From Alicyclobacillus sp. SO9 (lineage in GTDB: Bacteria > Bacillota > Bacilli > Alicyclobacillales > Alicyclobacillaceae): DNA of 64,000 nucleotides. The stretch spans positions 4,960,001 through 5,024,000 of the forward strand of contig NZ_CP066339.1 in NCBI RefSeq assembly GCF_016406125.1, in the 5' to 3' direction. The notes beneath the pieces were generated by a model. The model worked only from the letters and a program-made list of their open reading frames with translations. It was not told the origin of the DNA and did not search any database. The position numbers were made by a program, and so were the translations under genes. Below are positions 56,210 through 64,000 of this stretch, piece after piece; position 1 is the stretch's first letter, and each line of letters opens with the position of its first letter.

Positions 56210-56872
56210 CTAATCGCAGGTGCTCCCTGGTTCAGTTGCGCCTGATTTCGGCTCGTTCGGCGCCGGGCTGTCAGTGCCCACTGAGCCGCTTGTGTGCTTG
56301 TCCAAGTCGGGAAATACCCGTCTGCGTGCCTCTTCTACATCATAGACGGCTCTTGCTCCGCCAATCAGAGGCCCTCTTGTTCGTGCCATCGTTATATGGG
56401 CTTGCCCCACTTCTGTGCGTCTGCCCCGCACTGGTACGGCGACATGTCGAAGATGCATGCCAATCAGTGTGTCGCCGACATCAATGCCGGCATCGGCCTC
56501 AATTGCATCAACCAAACAGGCACCTGGCAACGCAAAGAAGGCGTGAGCCGCAACTGCTCCTCCTGCACCAGGAACAGGAATCGCATTTACTTCACGCCAG
56601 CCTTTTTGACGAGCCACGGACCTCTCCACCACAACCGCCCGGTTCAGATGCTCACAGCACTGAAAAGCGACGGAACAGCCCGTGTTCTCTGCAAAGTCGA
56701 GACACGCTTGGACAACTTGTTGTCCAACTTCGAGTGAAGTAGCCTTGCCAATGTGTTTCCCCAACAGTTCACTGGTGGAAGCACCAACAATCAACACATC
56801 CCCTGCTTGCAGAGAAGCCGCATCACGCAGGTCTTCCAAGCATTCCGTCAATTCCATTGTAATGTCGCTCAC
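56210..56872 (-). CDS. ywlG: YwlG, UPF0340/TIGR01440 protein
   Basis: A 220-residue protein with the family features VGASTSELLGKHIGKATS, then VAFQCCEHLNRAVVVE and GGAVAAHAFFALPG and DIGDTLIGMHLRHVAVPVR-like stretches. Function is unknown. The start is GTG with GAGGAG 9 nt upstream. It sits between rpiB and glyA, as in B. subtilis. The last about 20 residues are low complexity. Confidence 0.92.
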   Translation of the reverse strand: MSDITMELTECLEDLRDAASLQAGDVLIVGASTSELLGKHIGKATSLEVGQQVVQACLDFAENTGCSVAFQCCEHLNRAVVVERSVARQKGWREVNAIPVPGAGGAVAAHAFFALPGACLVDAIEADAGIDVGDTLIGMHLRHVAVPVRGRRTEVGQAHITMARTRGPLIGGARAVYDVEEARRRVFPDLDKHTSGSVGTDSPAPNEPKSGATEPGSTCD

Positions 56873-56916
56873 AACCTCATTCTCCTCTCGTCAGAAGCTG
56901 TGATTTACATGGCAAG

Positions 56917-57375
56917 TCAACATGTAGCATCCAGGTTCTGCCGCTCAATCTCAGTCATTTTATCAACCCGGCGCTGGTGTCTTCCCCCTTCGAACTCAGT
57001 GGTCAAGAAGACTTTCACGATTTCTGCAGCCAATCCCGGACCAATGACGCGTTCACCCATGGTCATCACAGTGGCGTTATTGTGCCTGCGAGCCATTTCA
57101 GCCGAGAATGTGTCATGGACTGTTACTGCACGAATTCCGGATACCTTGTTGGCACTGATTGCCATACCAAGGCCTGTACCACAAATCAAAACACCTCTAT
57201 CGTACTCACCTGAGGCAACGCCCTTCGCAACCTGAACCGCAAAGTCAGGATAATCAACGGAATCTTCGGAGTAGGTTCCGACATCAGTGAGTTCAAAACC
57301 TTCCTTTTCCAACATGGGCAGGAGTAGTTTTTTCAATCTATAGCCTGCGTGATCGCTGCCAATTCCCACTTTCAT
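56917..57375 (-). CDS. rpiB: Ribose-5-phosphate isomerase B
   Basis: The ATG at 57375 follows AAGGGG by 9 nt (152 residues). IGSDHAGYRLKKLL at the start, GVLICGTGLGMAISANKVSG with the catalytic Cys near 68 and VHDTFSAEMARRHNNATV identify the RpiB/LacAB family. It interconverts ribose 5-phosphate and ribulose 5-phosphate. Confidence 0.96.
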   Translation of the reverse strand: MKVGIGSDHAGYRLKKLLLPMLEKEGFELTDVGTYSEDSVDYPDFAVQVAKGVASGEYDRGVLICGTGLGMAISANKVSGIRAVTVHDTFSAEMARRHNNATVMTMGERVIGPGLAAEIVKVFLTTEFEGGRHQRRVDKMTEIERQNLDATC

Positions 57376-57405
57376 CGATTCCATCCCCTTACTGTTATTT
57401 GCTTT

Positions 57406-57900
57406 TTACTTTGTACCTGTGTCGGGCCCTGTCCCGTTCAGTCTATCAATCAGCAAATCAATGTATTTATTGAGCTCTGCGGCACACTGTTTATACTCCT
57501 GCTTGGAACCGCCAAATGGGTCTACGATATCATATCGTCCCGCGTTCTCACTGTCCGTATCCGCACCCATCGCGAACTTAGCGAGTTGATGAATTTTGGA
57601 TGAAAACTCGGGAAAGTGTGCCAGAAGGTCGGCGCGGTGACCTGCTGTCATTGTAAACACGTAAGATGCGGAAGCAATCAATTCGGGGCTCAATTGCTGT
57701 GAATAATGGGCCGATCCGTTAATCCCCAGTTCATCCAGCGCCCCAACCGCGTGTTTTGACATAGGCATCCCCGGGGCAGCAAATAGTCCTGCTGACGTTA
57801 CCGTCCAGCTCAGGCCCTTCTGTTGTAACTTTTGCTGCAGTAAAAAAGCCGCCATCGGACTGCGGCAAGTATTACCCGTACATACAAACACAATATGCAT
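57406..57900 (-). CDS. ywlE: Protein-arginine phosphatase YwlE
   Basis: The ATG at 57900 (GGAGG 11 nt upstream) gives 164 residues. The low-molecular-weight phosphatase loop is VCTGNTCRSPM, with Cys7, Thr11 and Arg13. Thr at position 11 is the feature that gives YwlE its phosphoarginine specificity. The general acid loop is DIVDPFGGSKQEY. It reverses McsB arginine phosphorylation that marks proteins for ClpCP. Synteny with rpiB and mntP supports the call. Confidence 0.94.
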   Translation of the reverse strand: MHIVFVCTGNTCRSPMAAFLLQQKLQQKGLSWTVTSAGLFAAPGMPMSKHAVGALDELGINGSAHYSQQLSPELIASASYVFTMTAGHRADLLAHFPEFSSKIHQLAKFAMGADTDSENAGRYDIVDPFGGSKQEYKQCAAELNKYIDLLIDRLNGTGPDTGTK

Positions 57901-58086
57901 AAGGGTCAGACCCTCCTGTCTCAACCAAGCCCGTTTCAACTAAAATTGTCTAAACCAAACGAGACGCAAGCTCCTAGTCACAAAGCGCAGCAGGCTCATG
58001 ACCAAAGCCACTCTATCCAAGTCATTTCCGCAAGACTTTTGCTGTCTACAGTATAGCCCTTGTCAAAAACACCATGCAACAGCCTG

Positions 58087-58644
58087 CTACTTTATAAGAA
58101 AATGGATTCCGAATCCAATCAGAATTGCAGCACCAAGCAGTTCTCCGTATTTTCCCGCCAATGAAGTTACTCTTTTCCCCAACCACAGTCCAAGCAGGCA
58201 CATCATCGAGCCGATTATCCCGAAGGACAGAACCGAGACAACGCCGAAAGCTGTACTCCGCAGACCAAGACTGAATCCAACTGAGAGTGCGTCAAAAGAA
58301 ACTGTGAGAGAAAATATAGGAATTGCAAGGGAATGCGGATTAAAGGACTTCTCGCTTTCCCCCGAGAAGAGAGTAGAATAGACCATGTGAAGCCCAAGCC
58401 CAATCAGCAATAACGCGCTGAACCACTGGGCAACCTGACCAAGGAGGCCTTGTACGACCATTCCTGCGACAAGCCCAACGGATGCCATAAAGACATGGGC
58501 AAGTCCGATATTTGTCACAAGCTGCCAGGCAGTGTCGCGTTTGATACCTTGAAGCCCCAGACCGACGGCGAGGGAAAAGGCATCCATACCTAATGCCAGT
58601 GACATCATTAGAATTTCGAGTAAGTCATGTATGTGATTTAGCAA
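58087..58644 (-). CDS. mntP: Manganese efflux pump MntP
   Basis: A 185-residue membrane protein with two related three-helix halves. ALGMDAFSLAVGLG near 18 and SLTVSFDALSVGFSLG near 112 hold the paired Asp residues of the MntP family. The start is TTG at 58644 with AAGGGGG upstream. It exports Mn2+. No yybP-ykoY riboswitch is recognisable upstream, unlike many mntP genes. Confidence 0.93.
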   Translation of the reverse strand: MLNHIHDLLEILMMSLALGMDAFSLAVGLGLQGIKRDTAWQLVTNIGLAHVFMASVGLVAGMVVQGLLGQVAQWFSALLLIGLGLHMVYSTLFSGESEKSFNPHSLAIPIFSLTVSFDALSVGFSLGLRSTAFGVVSVLSFGIIGSMMCLLGLWLGKRVTSLAGKYGELLGAAILIGFGIHFLIK

Positions 58645-58766
58645 CCTTATCCCCCTTCGCCAGCTTTCGGATTGTCAGGGGCCGAATCGACCAAAGAAAT
58701 GGGCAGCGCCATCCTCTTCCAAAATGTATGCGCCTGTCCACGTGGACATGATTGGGGGAACAAGAA

Positions 58767-60389
58767 GTGAACAAGAGCCCACACAACTCGACGAATCGTT
58801 TTTTGACACACTCTGTGGCGAAACTCCTGTTGGCGTCTGTCGTTGTTTCATTCAGTGTGTCTGCCTGCGGGCAACAAGCAACGCCTCAATCTCTGACGCT
58901 GTCCACCAGCCCAAGCAATGCTAAAAATCAAAACGAAGGTGTGAGCCTGGTCAGCCTTGGTGACTCTATTACGTTTGGTGAACATCTGCCAGGGTCAAAG
59001 CTTCCTGTTGTACCAGGGAAACAGGGCACGCCGTCAAAATATGCCTATCCGTTTCTAGTGGGCAAAAAAGAAAAGTGGAATGTTCATGATTTAGGGATGG
59101 CGGGATATACTTCTACGCAACTCTTGAGGTATATGAAAAATAAGAGAGTGAAGCACGATTTGCGAACTGCGGACGTTGTAACCGTTGATATAGGCAGCAA
59201 CGATCTCATTGCCGCCGCCTACAATATTCTTGAACAGATGTTTAAAGATCCAAGCAACACTTCGCCTCAGACCCAACAAGCGATATTTGCGAAGGCACTG
59301 AACAACTATGCCAAGAAGCTCCCTGAAATTATTACCCAAATTCGAAAACAGACCGATGCTCCGATTATTCTCATGACCTTGTACGATCCGTTCCCCGCCG
59401 GCAGCTCGCTCCACGAAATCACGGAACCTCTGCTGGCCAAAGCCAACCATATCGTCCTGCAAACAGCAGTCGAACACAACTGTATGCTCGCAAACATATA
59501 CAGCCTCATGAACCACCATCAGAACGAACTGGTTCGTGTGAAGAGCAACGACATTCACCCTACGATTGCCGGACAAGAAGCCATTGCCAATGTCGTTGAG
59601 AACGTCATTAACAACGCCCAAAACTATCGGCCGGAGCAATATGTCTACACAACTTCAGACCTCAACATCTATTCACATCCGCATCCGTCTACGTCACCCG
59701 CCGCAACCGTTACGGCAGGGCATCTGATTCAGGTCATCGGACGCAAGAAAGACTGGCTCCGTGTTAGGACAGCAACCGCACAGGTCGGCTATGTACAAAG
59801 GACAAATCTACAATTGATTGACTGGCCCTGGCCTAGACCCAGCCACCTCGGCCCCATTTTAAACAACGCGGCAGACAACAATTCCGGGGCCACAAGTCAA
59901 CAAACACCGTCTACAGCAGTTGACTCAGGCCAAATCCATGTACAAATGAGTCCTTCCATTAAGGGATTTCGGTTCCATAACACCATTTATGCATCTCTGA
60001 GTCAGCTTGCAAAAGCGATTGGGGCCAATCTCCAGGTAGGAACAGAGAATCAGACAATCGATGTTCAGACGATTTTACAGAGCGGAATTAAAGGGTGGGT
60101 AGATACACACAAGACACCGCCTGTGCTGCATTACTTTTGGCCGATGTACGAAAGTCCCGACCAAATAACAGGGAAAGGAGATTACAATGTGCATTACACC
60201 GCGACCGGCACTACCCAGTTCGTCCAGTTGCAGCAAACGGATTATCTCCTTGAAATAGACGGTGAACCAGTCCGGCTAAACGCTCCAGTCATCCAGTTGG
60301 GGCAAGGACAGTTTCTTAATTCCGGGCAGAACCTGTATGTCCCGGTATACGAATTCTGGAAGGCCCTCGGCGGCAACACCAAGCAGTAA
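58767..60389 (+). CDS. SGNH/GDSL hydrolase lipoprotein with SH3 and CuAO-N-like domains
   Basis: The GTG at 58767 (GGGGG 8 nt upstream) gives 540 residues. A lipoprotein signal ends at SVSACG. The SGNH domain has GDSITFGEH (Ser), GMAGYTS (Gly), DIGSNDL (Asn) and NDIHPT (Asp/His). An SH3b domain (NIYSHPHPSTSPAA, DWLRVRTATAQVGYV) and two short segments like copper-amine-oxidase N-terminal domains (SLSQLAKAIGANLQV, LYVPVYEFWKALGG) follow. It is likely a wall-bound esterase or lipase; the substrate is unknown. It is oppositely oriented to both neighbours. Confidence 0.88.
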   Translation: MNKSPHNSTNRFLTHSVAKLLLASVVVSFSVSACGQQATPQSLTLSTSPSNAKNQNEGVSLVSLGDSITFGEHLPGSKLPVVPGKQGTPSKYAYPFLVGKKEKWNVHDLGMAGYTSTQLLRYMKNKRVKHDLRTADVVTVDIGSNDLIAAAYNILEQMFKDPSNTSPQTQQAIFAKALNNYAKKLPEIITQIRKQTDAPIILMTLYDPFPAGSSLHEITEPLLAKANHIVLQTAVEHNCMLANIYSLMNHHQNELVRVKSNDIHPTIAGQEAIANVVENVINNAQNYRPEQYVYTTSDLNIYSHPHPSTSPAATVTAGHLIQVIGRKKDWLRVRTATAQVGYVQRTNLQLIDWPWPRPSHLGPILNNAADNNSGATSQQTPSTAVDSGQIHVQMSPSIKGFRFHNTIYASLSQLAKAIGANLQVGTENQTIDVQTILQSGIKGWVDTHKTPPVLHYFWPMYESPDQITGKGDYNVHYTATGTTQFVQLQQTDYLLEIDGEPVRLNAPVIQLGQGQFLNSGQNLYVPVYEFWKALGGNTKQ

Positions 60390-60467
60390 GGCTTTCCGAT
60401 GGGCCTGCGAGGCCGTCCGCTCAGGCTGTCCGCTCAGGGCCGTCATAGAATTCTTTATATGGAGCCG

Positions 60468-61514
60468 CTATACTTCCTTCACTCTGCCTTCGGCCGCTTT
60501 TCCCAAGCGGTTCATTAGGGCAGCCCCCATGTCCGTATTGGGTACACCCTGTACCAAGACATGGCGAACACCCTGTCTGTCAAATTCACGCAGGAGGCGA
60601 TACAGTTCACGGCTGAGCGCACCTATGTAAGACTCCCCTTCCGGGGGTTTCCACGATTTTACTCGGCCAGTAAAATCCCTCTCCGAAATGACTGCAATTT
60701 CCGCGCTGTTATAGTCGTCAATGAACTTCATCATTTCTACCAAGATCCGTCCTGAATCGCCATACCAGACGTGCACCTTTGCTTCAGGAGCATAGTGCCG
60801 GTACTTCATTCCAGGTGACTGGGGCGATTCACCTGAATCGCTGGAAGCTAGGTTTTCAGCGTACACGACGGGGATTTGCAGGGCATCCTCCAAAACCTCG
60901 CGGGTTATGTGCCCGGGGCGGTAAATGACAGCGTGATCGTCGAAGATCTCAGCCACAGTGGATTCAAGGCCCACGCTGCAGGCACCGCCATCAACCACAC
61001 CGTCGATAAGGCCGTCCATATCCTCAATGACATCCGCGGCCGTAGTTGGGCTGGGCTTGCCAGACTTATTGGCACTTGGAGCCGCCACTGGACATCCTGC
61101 CGCTTCCAGAAGCTTCAGTGCCGCGGGATGGCGCGGAATACGCACACCCACATTGCGCAAGTTTGGATGGACACCTTCGGCCAAGGCGCTGTTTGCGGGA
61201 AGGAGCAGAGTGAGTGGACCCGGCCAAAATTGTTCCATTGCGACTTTTGCGGCCTCGGGAAGAGCGGTTTCCTCATCCATCACTTGATGTAACTGTGAAA
61301 CGTCTGCAATATGTACGATAAGCGGGTTGTCCGCCGGGCGCTGCTTCGCCTCAAAGATTTTCAGTACGGCTCGCTGATGAAGGGCATTGCCTCCCAAGCC
61401 GTACACAGTTTCTGTGGGAAACGCTACGAGACCATCGTTGCGCAAGATATCTGCTGCTCGGCTTAGGTCCTCCGCCTTCCATTCCTGTTCTTCGGAAATA
61501 TGCCACACTTCCAC
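60468..61514 (-). CDS. ywlC: Threonylcarbamoyl-AMP synthase YwlC/Sua5
   Basis: It makes threonylcarbamoyl-AMP for tRNA t6A37. The 348-residue protein has the YrdC domain first (VAFPTETVYGLGGNA, KQRPADNPLIVHI, PVAAPSANKSGKPSPT, YRPGHITRE) and a C-terminal Sua5 domain (about 240-348). The linker SPGMKYRHYAPEA is typical of Sua5. The start is GTG at 61514 with GGAGG 10 nt upstream. Confidence 0.96.
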   Translation of the reverse strand: MEVWHISEEQEWKAEDLSRAADILRNDGLVAFPTETVYGLGGNALHQRAVLKIFEAKQRPADNPLIVHIADVSQLHQVMDEETALPEAAKVAMEQFWPGPLTLLLPANSALAEGVHPNLRNVGVRIPRHPAALKLLEAAGCPVAAPSANKSGKPSPTTAADVIEDMDGLIDGVVDGGACSVGLESTVAEIFDDHAVIYRPGHITREVLEDALQIPVVYAENLASSDSGESPQSPGMKYRHYAPEAKVHVWYGDSGRILVEMMKFIDDYNSAEIAVISERDFTGRVKSWKPPEGESYIGALSRELYRLLREFDRQGVRHVLVQGVPNTDMGAALMNRLGKAAEGRVKEV

Positions 61515-61639
61515 AGTGGGTTTGCCTCCTGAAACGGGACTGCCTGCTATGACAGGATCCCTGTAAAATCATACTGGTTATAAGCTCTATCATCATACTG
61601 GCTGTAAGCCTCTATTGTCATAAATCGTAAACATATGCT

Positions 61640-62461
61640 CTAAAACCATTGCTTAACGGTCTTCCATAGTTCTTCTCCGTAGTCTACGGACGCCAATCGA
61701 ACGGCTACTTTCGTGGGTTTCCCCTGTAAGTTTGGAACTGTAATTGTTTCGAGCGGCGGCAGGTCCGGAAAACCTCCTGTGTTTGGCACCGCATCTCCAT
61801 CTGCTATATCTACGAAACACAAGGGCGGAAAGAGCACACACCACCAGTTCTTGCCCTGTCCCTTCCCGAGAATAAAGCGGAGAGCCTTATAGTTCCCAGC
61901 AGGATAGACGCGGTTCCCGTAAACCTTTGTGGGAAAGGGGACTTTCCCTACCTTCGCTTTCACATCGTACCGGAAACCGTGCTGATGAACAACCTGTACG
62001 GCCAGTGACTTGAGTGAAGGTAGGTGATTGGTAACAATTTTCTGAGCCTGCGCTTCAGTGGTCGCACCTTTTATCAACTTGGCAACTTGAACAACCACGG
62101 CGTTTCGCACCTCACGTTTCAACTGCTGGTCTGCCGCGCTGTCGCTGTTGGCAATGATGCGCAGCCGCAAGGCGTTTTTGGGGATGGGGGCGTCGTGTGG
62201 AACGGCGGGATCGACCTGGGAACTCACCGTTAAATCCGCCGGCTTGGATGCTTGAGCCTGCGACGATATTTGCTGTTTAGATGTTGGGGGTGTGGCAGAC
62301 CGGACCTGGCCTGTTTGTACCCGACCAGCAACGCCGGCGGCAGATGACCGCAGCCCAGCGACCGCAGTCTTACTGATATGGTTCATTGTTTCAAGTATAT
62401 GTCCACCACCCGCCAAAACCGCAACGACAGTTACAAACGCGATGAGCCTCTTCCATCCCAT
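61640..62461 (-). CDS. spoIIR: SpoIIR, forespore signal for SpoIIGA activation
   Basis: The ATG at 62461 (GGAGGGG upstream) gives 273 residues with a signal segment (about 6-25). The SpoIIR core begins ALRLRIIANSDSAADQQLKR, then YPAGNYKALRFILGKGQGKN and WWCVLFPPLCFVD. It is secreted from the forespore to trigger pro-sigma-E cleavage by SpoIIGA. A Ser/Gln/Ala-rich linker of about 60 residues separates the anchor and core. Position beside ywlC matches B. subtilis. Confidence 0.95.
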   Translation of the reverse strand: MGWKRLIAFVTVVAVLAGGGHILETMNHISKTAVAGLRSSAAGVAGRVQTGQVRSATPPTSKQQISSQAQASKPADLTVSSQVDPAVPHDAPIPKNALRLRIIANSDSAADQQLKREVRNAVVVQVAKLIKGATTEAQAQKIVTNHLPSLKSLAVQVVHQHGFRYDVKAKVGKVPFPTKVYGNRVYPAGNYKALRFILGKGQGKNWWCVLFPPLCFVDIADGDAVPNTGGFPDLPPLETITVPNLQGKPTKVAVRLASVDYGEELWKTVKQWF

Positions 62462-62721
62462 GTGGTTTCCCCTCCTACCATGTCTAGCAAACAGTCTGCC
62501 CACGAAATGATAGGTTTAAACGCGTTGATAGAGTTTGTTTTTGGATTATTTTTGGGGTGGTTTTGGCGGTGGTTCTGGTGGCGGTTCTGAGCACGATCTT
62601 GGCGGCGGTTGATAGAGTTCATCCGGCTGTTTATAATTTAGTGAATAATTCTGACGACTAGTTTTGCGGGGACATCAAGTTTGCGCAGACACCAAGTGTT
62701 TTGAGATTGAGGAGGCTGCAT

Positions 62722-63921
62722 ATGAATGTTCCGGTATCGCGCCGTGTTCACCAATTGACAACAGGAATCTTTTCTGAGCTGGCTGAGAAGAAGAGAGCAG
62801 CTAAAGCCTTAGGGCAAGATGTTATCGATCTGAGCATAGGCAGCCCGGATCTCCCCCCTCCTGCCGAAGTTCAGAAGGCACTCGTTGAGAACGTCAAGGA
62901 CGGGTCCCAGTTCGGTTACACGCTGCGAGGGTTACCCGAATTTCATGAGGCGGCAGCAGACTTCTATTATCGCCGGTACGGTGTTCAAGTCATGGCGGAA
63001 ACAGAAGTACTCCAACTGATGGGGTCTCAGGACGGCCTCGCTCACTTAGCCACCGCACTATTGAATCCAGAAGATGCGGTTCTTGTGCCCAACCCGGGCT
63101 ATCCTATTTATGAAGCCAGCGTTCATATTTCCGGTGCGCAACTGATTCCTATGCCACTCCAAAAGGAAAATGGTTTTCTGCCTGACTTGAAGTCACTTGC
63201 AGAACAGGACCTGAGCCGAGTCAAGCTGATGATTCTGAACTACCCTGGAAACCCCGTGACTGCGCTGGCTAACCGGGAGTTCTTCGTAGAGTTAGTCGCG
63301 TTTGCGCGGCGCCACAACATCGTGGTTGCCCACGATTTTGCCTATTCTGAACTTGTTTTCGACGGCAAACGTCCTCTGAGCCTCTTGTCTATCCCAGGCG
63401 CCAAGGAAGTAGCTGTTGAGTTCAATTCACTTTCGAAGACATTTAACATGGCAGGATGTCGAATTGGCTATGTGATGGGAAACCAGCATATCATCGGGCT
63501 GTTGGGGAGACTCAAGTCCCATATTGATTATGGGATTTTCGAGCCCATTCAAAGAGCGGGAATTGCAGCATTGCGCAGCTCGCATACCGTATTGGATCGA
63601 CTTGTACAACAGTACGAACAACGGCGCAACACGTTGATAGGCGGGCTGCACGAAGCCGGATGGCCAGTACCGCGATCAGAAGCCACCATGTTTGTCTGGG
63701 CACCCATTCCCAACTTGGTCGGGCGACAGGCTCCTTGGACCTCCCGTGAATTTTCCTTCGATCTCCTTGAAACCACGGGAGTCGCTGTAACCCCCGGCAA
63801 TGCCTTTGGCAGTCTGGGAGAAGGTTATGTCAGAATAGCACTTGTCCAACCGGAGCAACGGTTGGCAGAAGCCGCCGCGCGCATCAATTTGTTTTTGGAC
63901 AGAGCCCGAGCAGCAAAGTGA
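62722..63921 (+). CDS. Class I/II aminotransferase
   Basis: The ATG at 62722 follows GAGGAGG by 6 nt (399 residues). It is a fold-type I PLP enzyme: GSPDLPPP near 40, LMGSQDGLAHLATAL near 95, LNYPGNPVTA near 170, AHDFAYSEL with the PLP Asp near 205, and FNSLSKTFNMAGCRIGY with the Schiff-base Lys near 235. It resembles DapL or AlaT-like aminotransferases. The substrate cannot be fixed from sequence. It is divergent from spoIIR. Confidence 0.9.
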   Translation: MNVPVSRRVHQLTTGIFSELAEKKRAAKALGQDVIDLSIGSPDLPPPAEVQKALVENVKDGSQFGYTLRGLPEFHEAAADFYYRRYGVQVMAETEVLQLMGSQDGLAHLATALLNPEDAVLVPNPGYPIYEASVHISGAQLIPMPLQKENGFLPDLKSLAEQDLSRVKLMILNYPGNPVTALANREFFVELVAFARRHNIVVAHDFAYSELVFDGKRPLSLLSIPGAKEVAVEFNSLSKTFNMAGCRIGYVMGNQHIIGLLGRLKSHIDYGIFEPIQRAGIAALRSSHTVLDRLVQQYEQRRNTLIGGLHEAGWPVPRSEATMFVWAPIPNLVGRQAPWTSREFSFDLLETTGVAVTPGNAFGSLGEGYVRIALVQPEQRLAEAAARINLFLDRARAAK

Positions 63922-64000
63922 CGTTGACAAAGGCATCCCCCAACGAGCTGATTGGCGGTGAGCGGAAAGGTCCAGATCCGCTGCGCGAGCGACGTGGGGA

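Noticed and set aside
58645-58766. yybP-ykoY manganese riboswitch before mntP
   Set aside because: None of the conserved aptamer segments is present upstream of the TTG start.

Overview
The window looks like a chromosome segment of a spore-forming member of the Firmicutes (order Bacillales), most likely in or near the family Alicyclobacillaceae. The evidence is a run of sporulation and wall genes (mbl, spoIIID, spoIIQ, spoIID, murA, ywmB, spoIIR), moderate GC, strong GGAGG ribosome sites with many GTG and TTG starts, and a backbone collinear with the Bacillus subtilis ywlC-to-mbl region. That backbone carries an inserted 11-gene complex I operon beside the ATP synthase operon. The genus is an inference. 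No rRNA, tRNA or CRISPR was recognised.

Layout. 1-7051, minus strand: a partial flagellar rod gene (flhO-like), mbl, spoIIID, a spoIIQ-like gene, a spoIID with an unusual arginine-rich repeat domain, murA and ywmB. 7052-10985: non-coding hairpin repeats, interrupted at 8773-10456 by an IS110/IS1111-type element that has a frameshifted transposase and a long structured non-coding end. 10986-21724, minus: ywzB, then nuoN to nuoA (no nuoE, nuoF or nuoG). 21969-29860, minus: the F1Fo ATP synthase operon with atpI and atpZ and a sigma-A type promoter near 30.08 kb. 30428-31615: a thiolase. 31954-33232: a second hairpin repeat array. 33346-35254: wecB/mnaA and upp. 35530-39735, plus: an MGDG-synthase-like glycosyltransferase, a polysaccharide deacetylase and an ammonium transporter preceded by a perfect TnrA/GlnR-type box.

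39.8-54.8 kb is an accessory island between amt and glyA. It holds a degraded group II intron reverse transcriptase and a three-gene overlapping operon encoding what looks like a split (SigO/RsoA-like) sigma factor. Next come two paralogous leaderless cysteine-rich proteins, one with a glucosaminidase domain. An ECF sigma/anti-sigma pair lies divergent from a lipoprotein, with matching ECF-type promoters. Other contents are a broken thioredoxin lipoprotein abutting an IS110 remnant, DUF523, a TetR/MFS pair with a 20-bp palindromic operator, a MarR/SDR pair, two crcB genes behind a fluoride riboswitch, and a third block of repeats related to the first. From 54822 the conserved backbone resumes (glyA, ywlG, rpiB, ywlE, mntP, an SGNH lipoprotein, ywlC, spoIIR) and ends with a class I/II aminotransferase.

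Themes. The conserved part couples wall synthesis, sporulation and respiratory energy conservation (complex I feeding the proton gradient used by ATP synthase). The most unusual parts are the split sigma operon with its leaderless cysteine-rich neighbours, the IS1111 element with a large hairpin-forming non-coding end inserted in a REP-like hairpin, and the three hairpin-repeat arrays.
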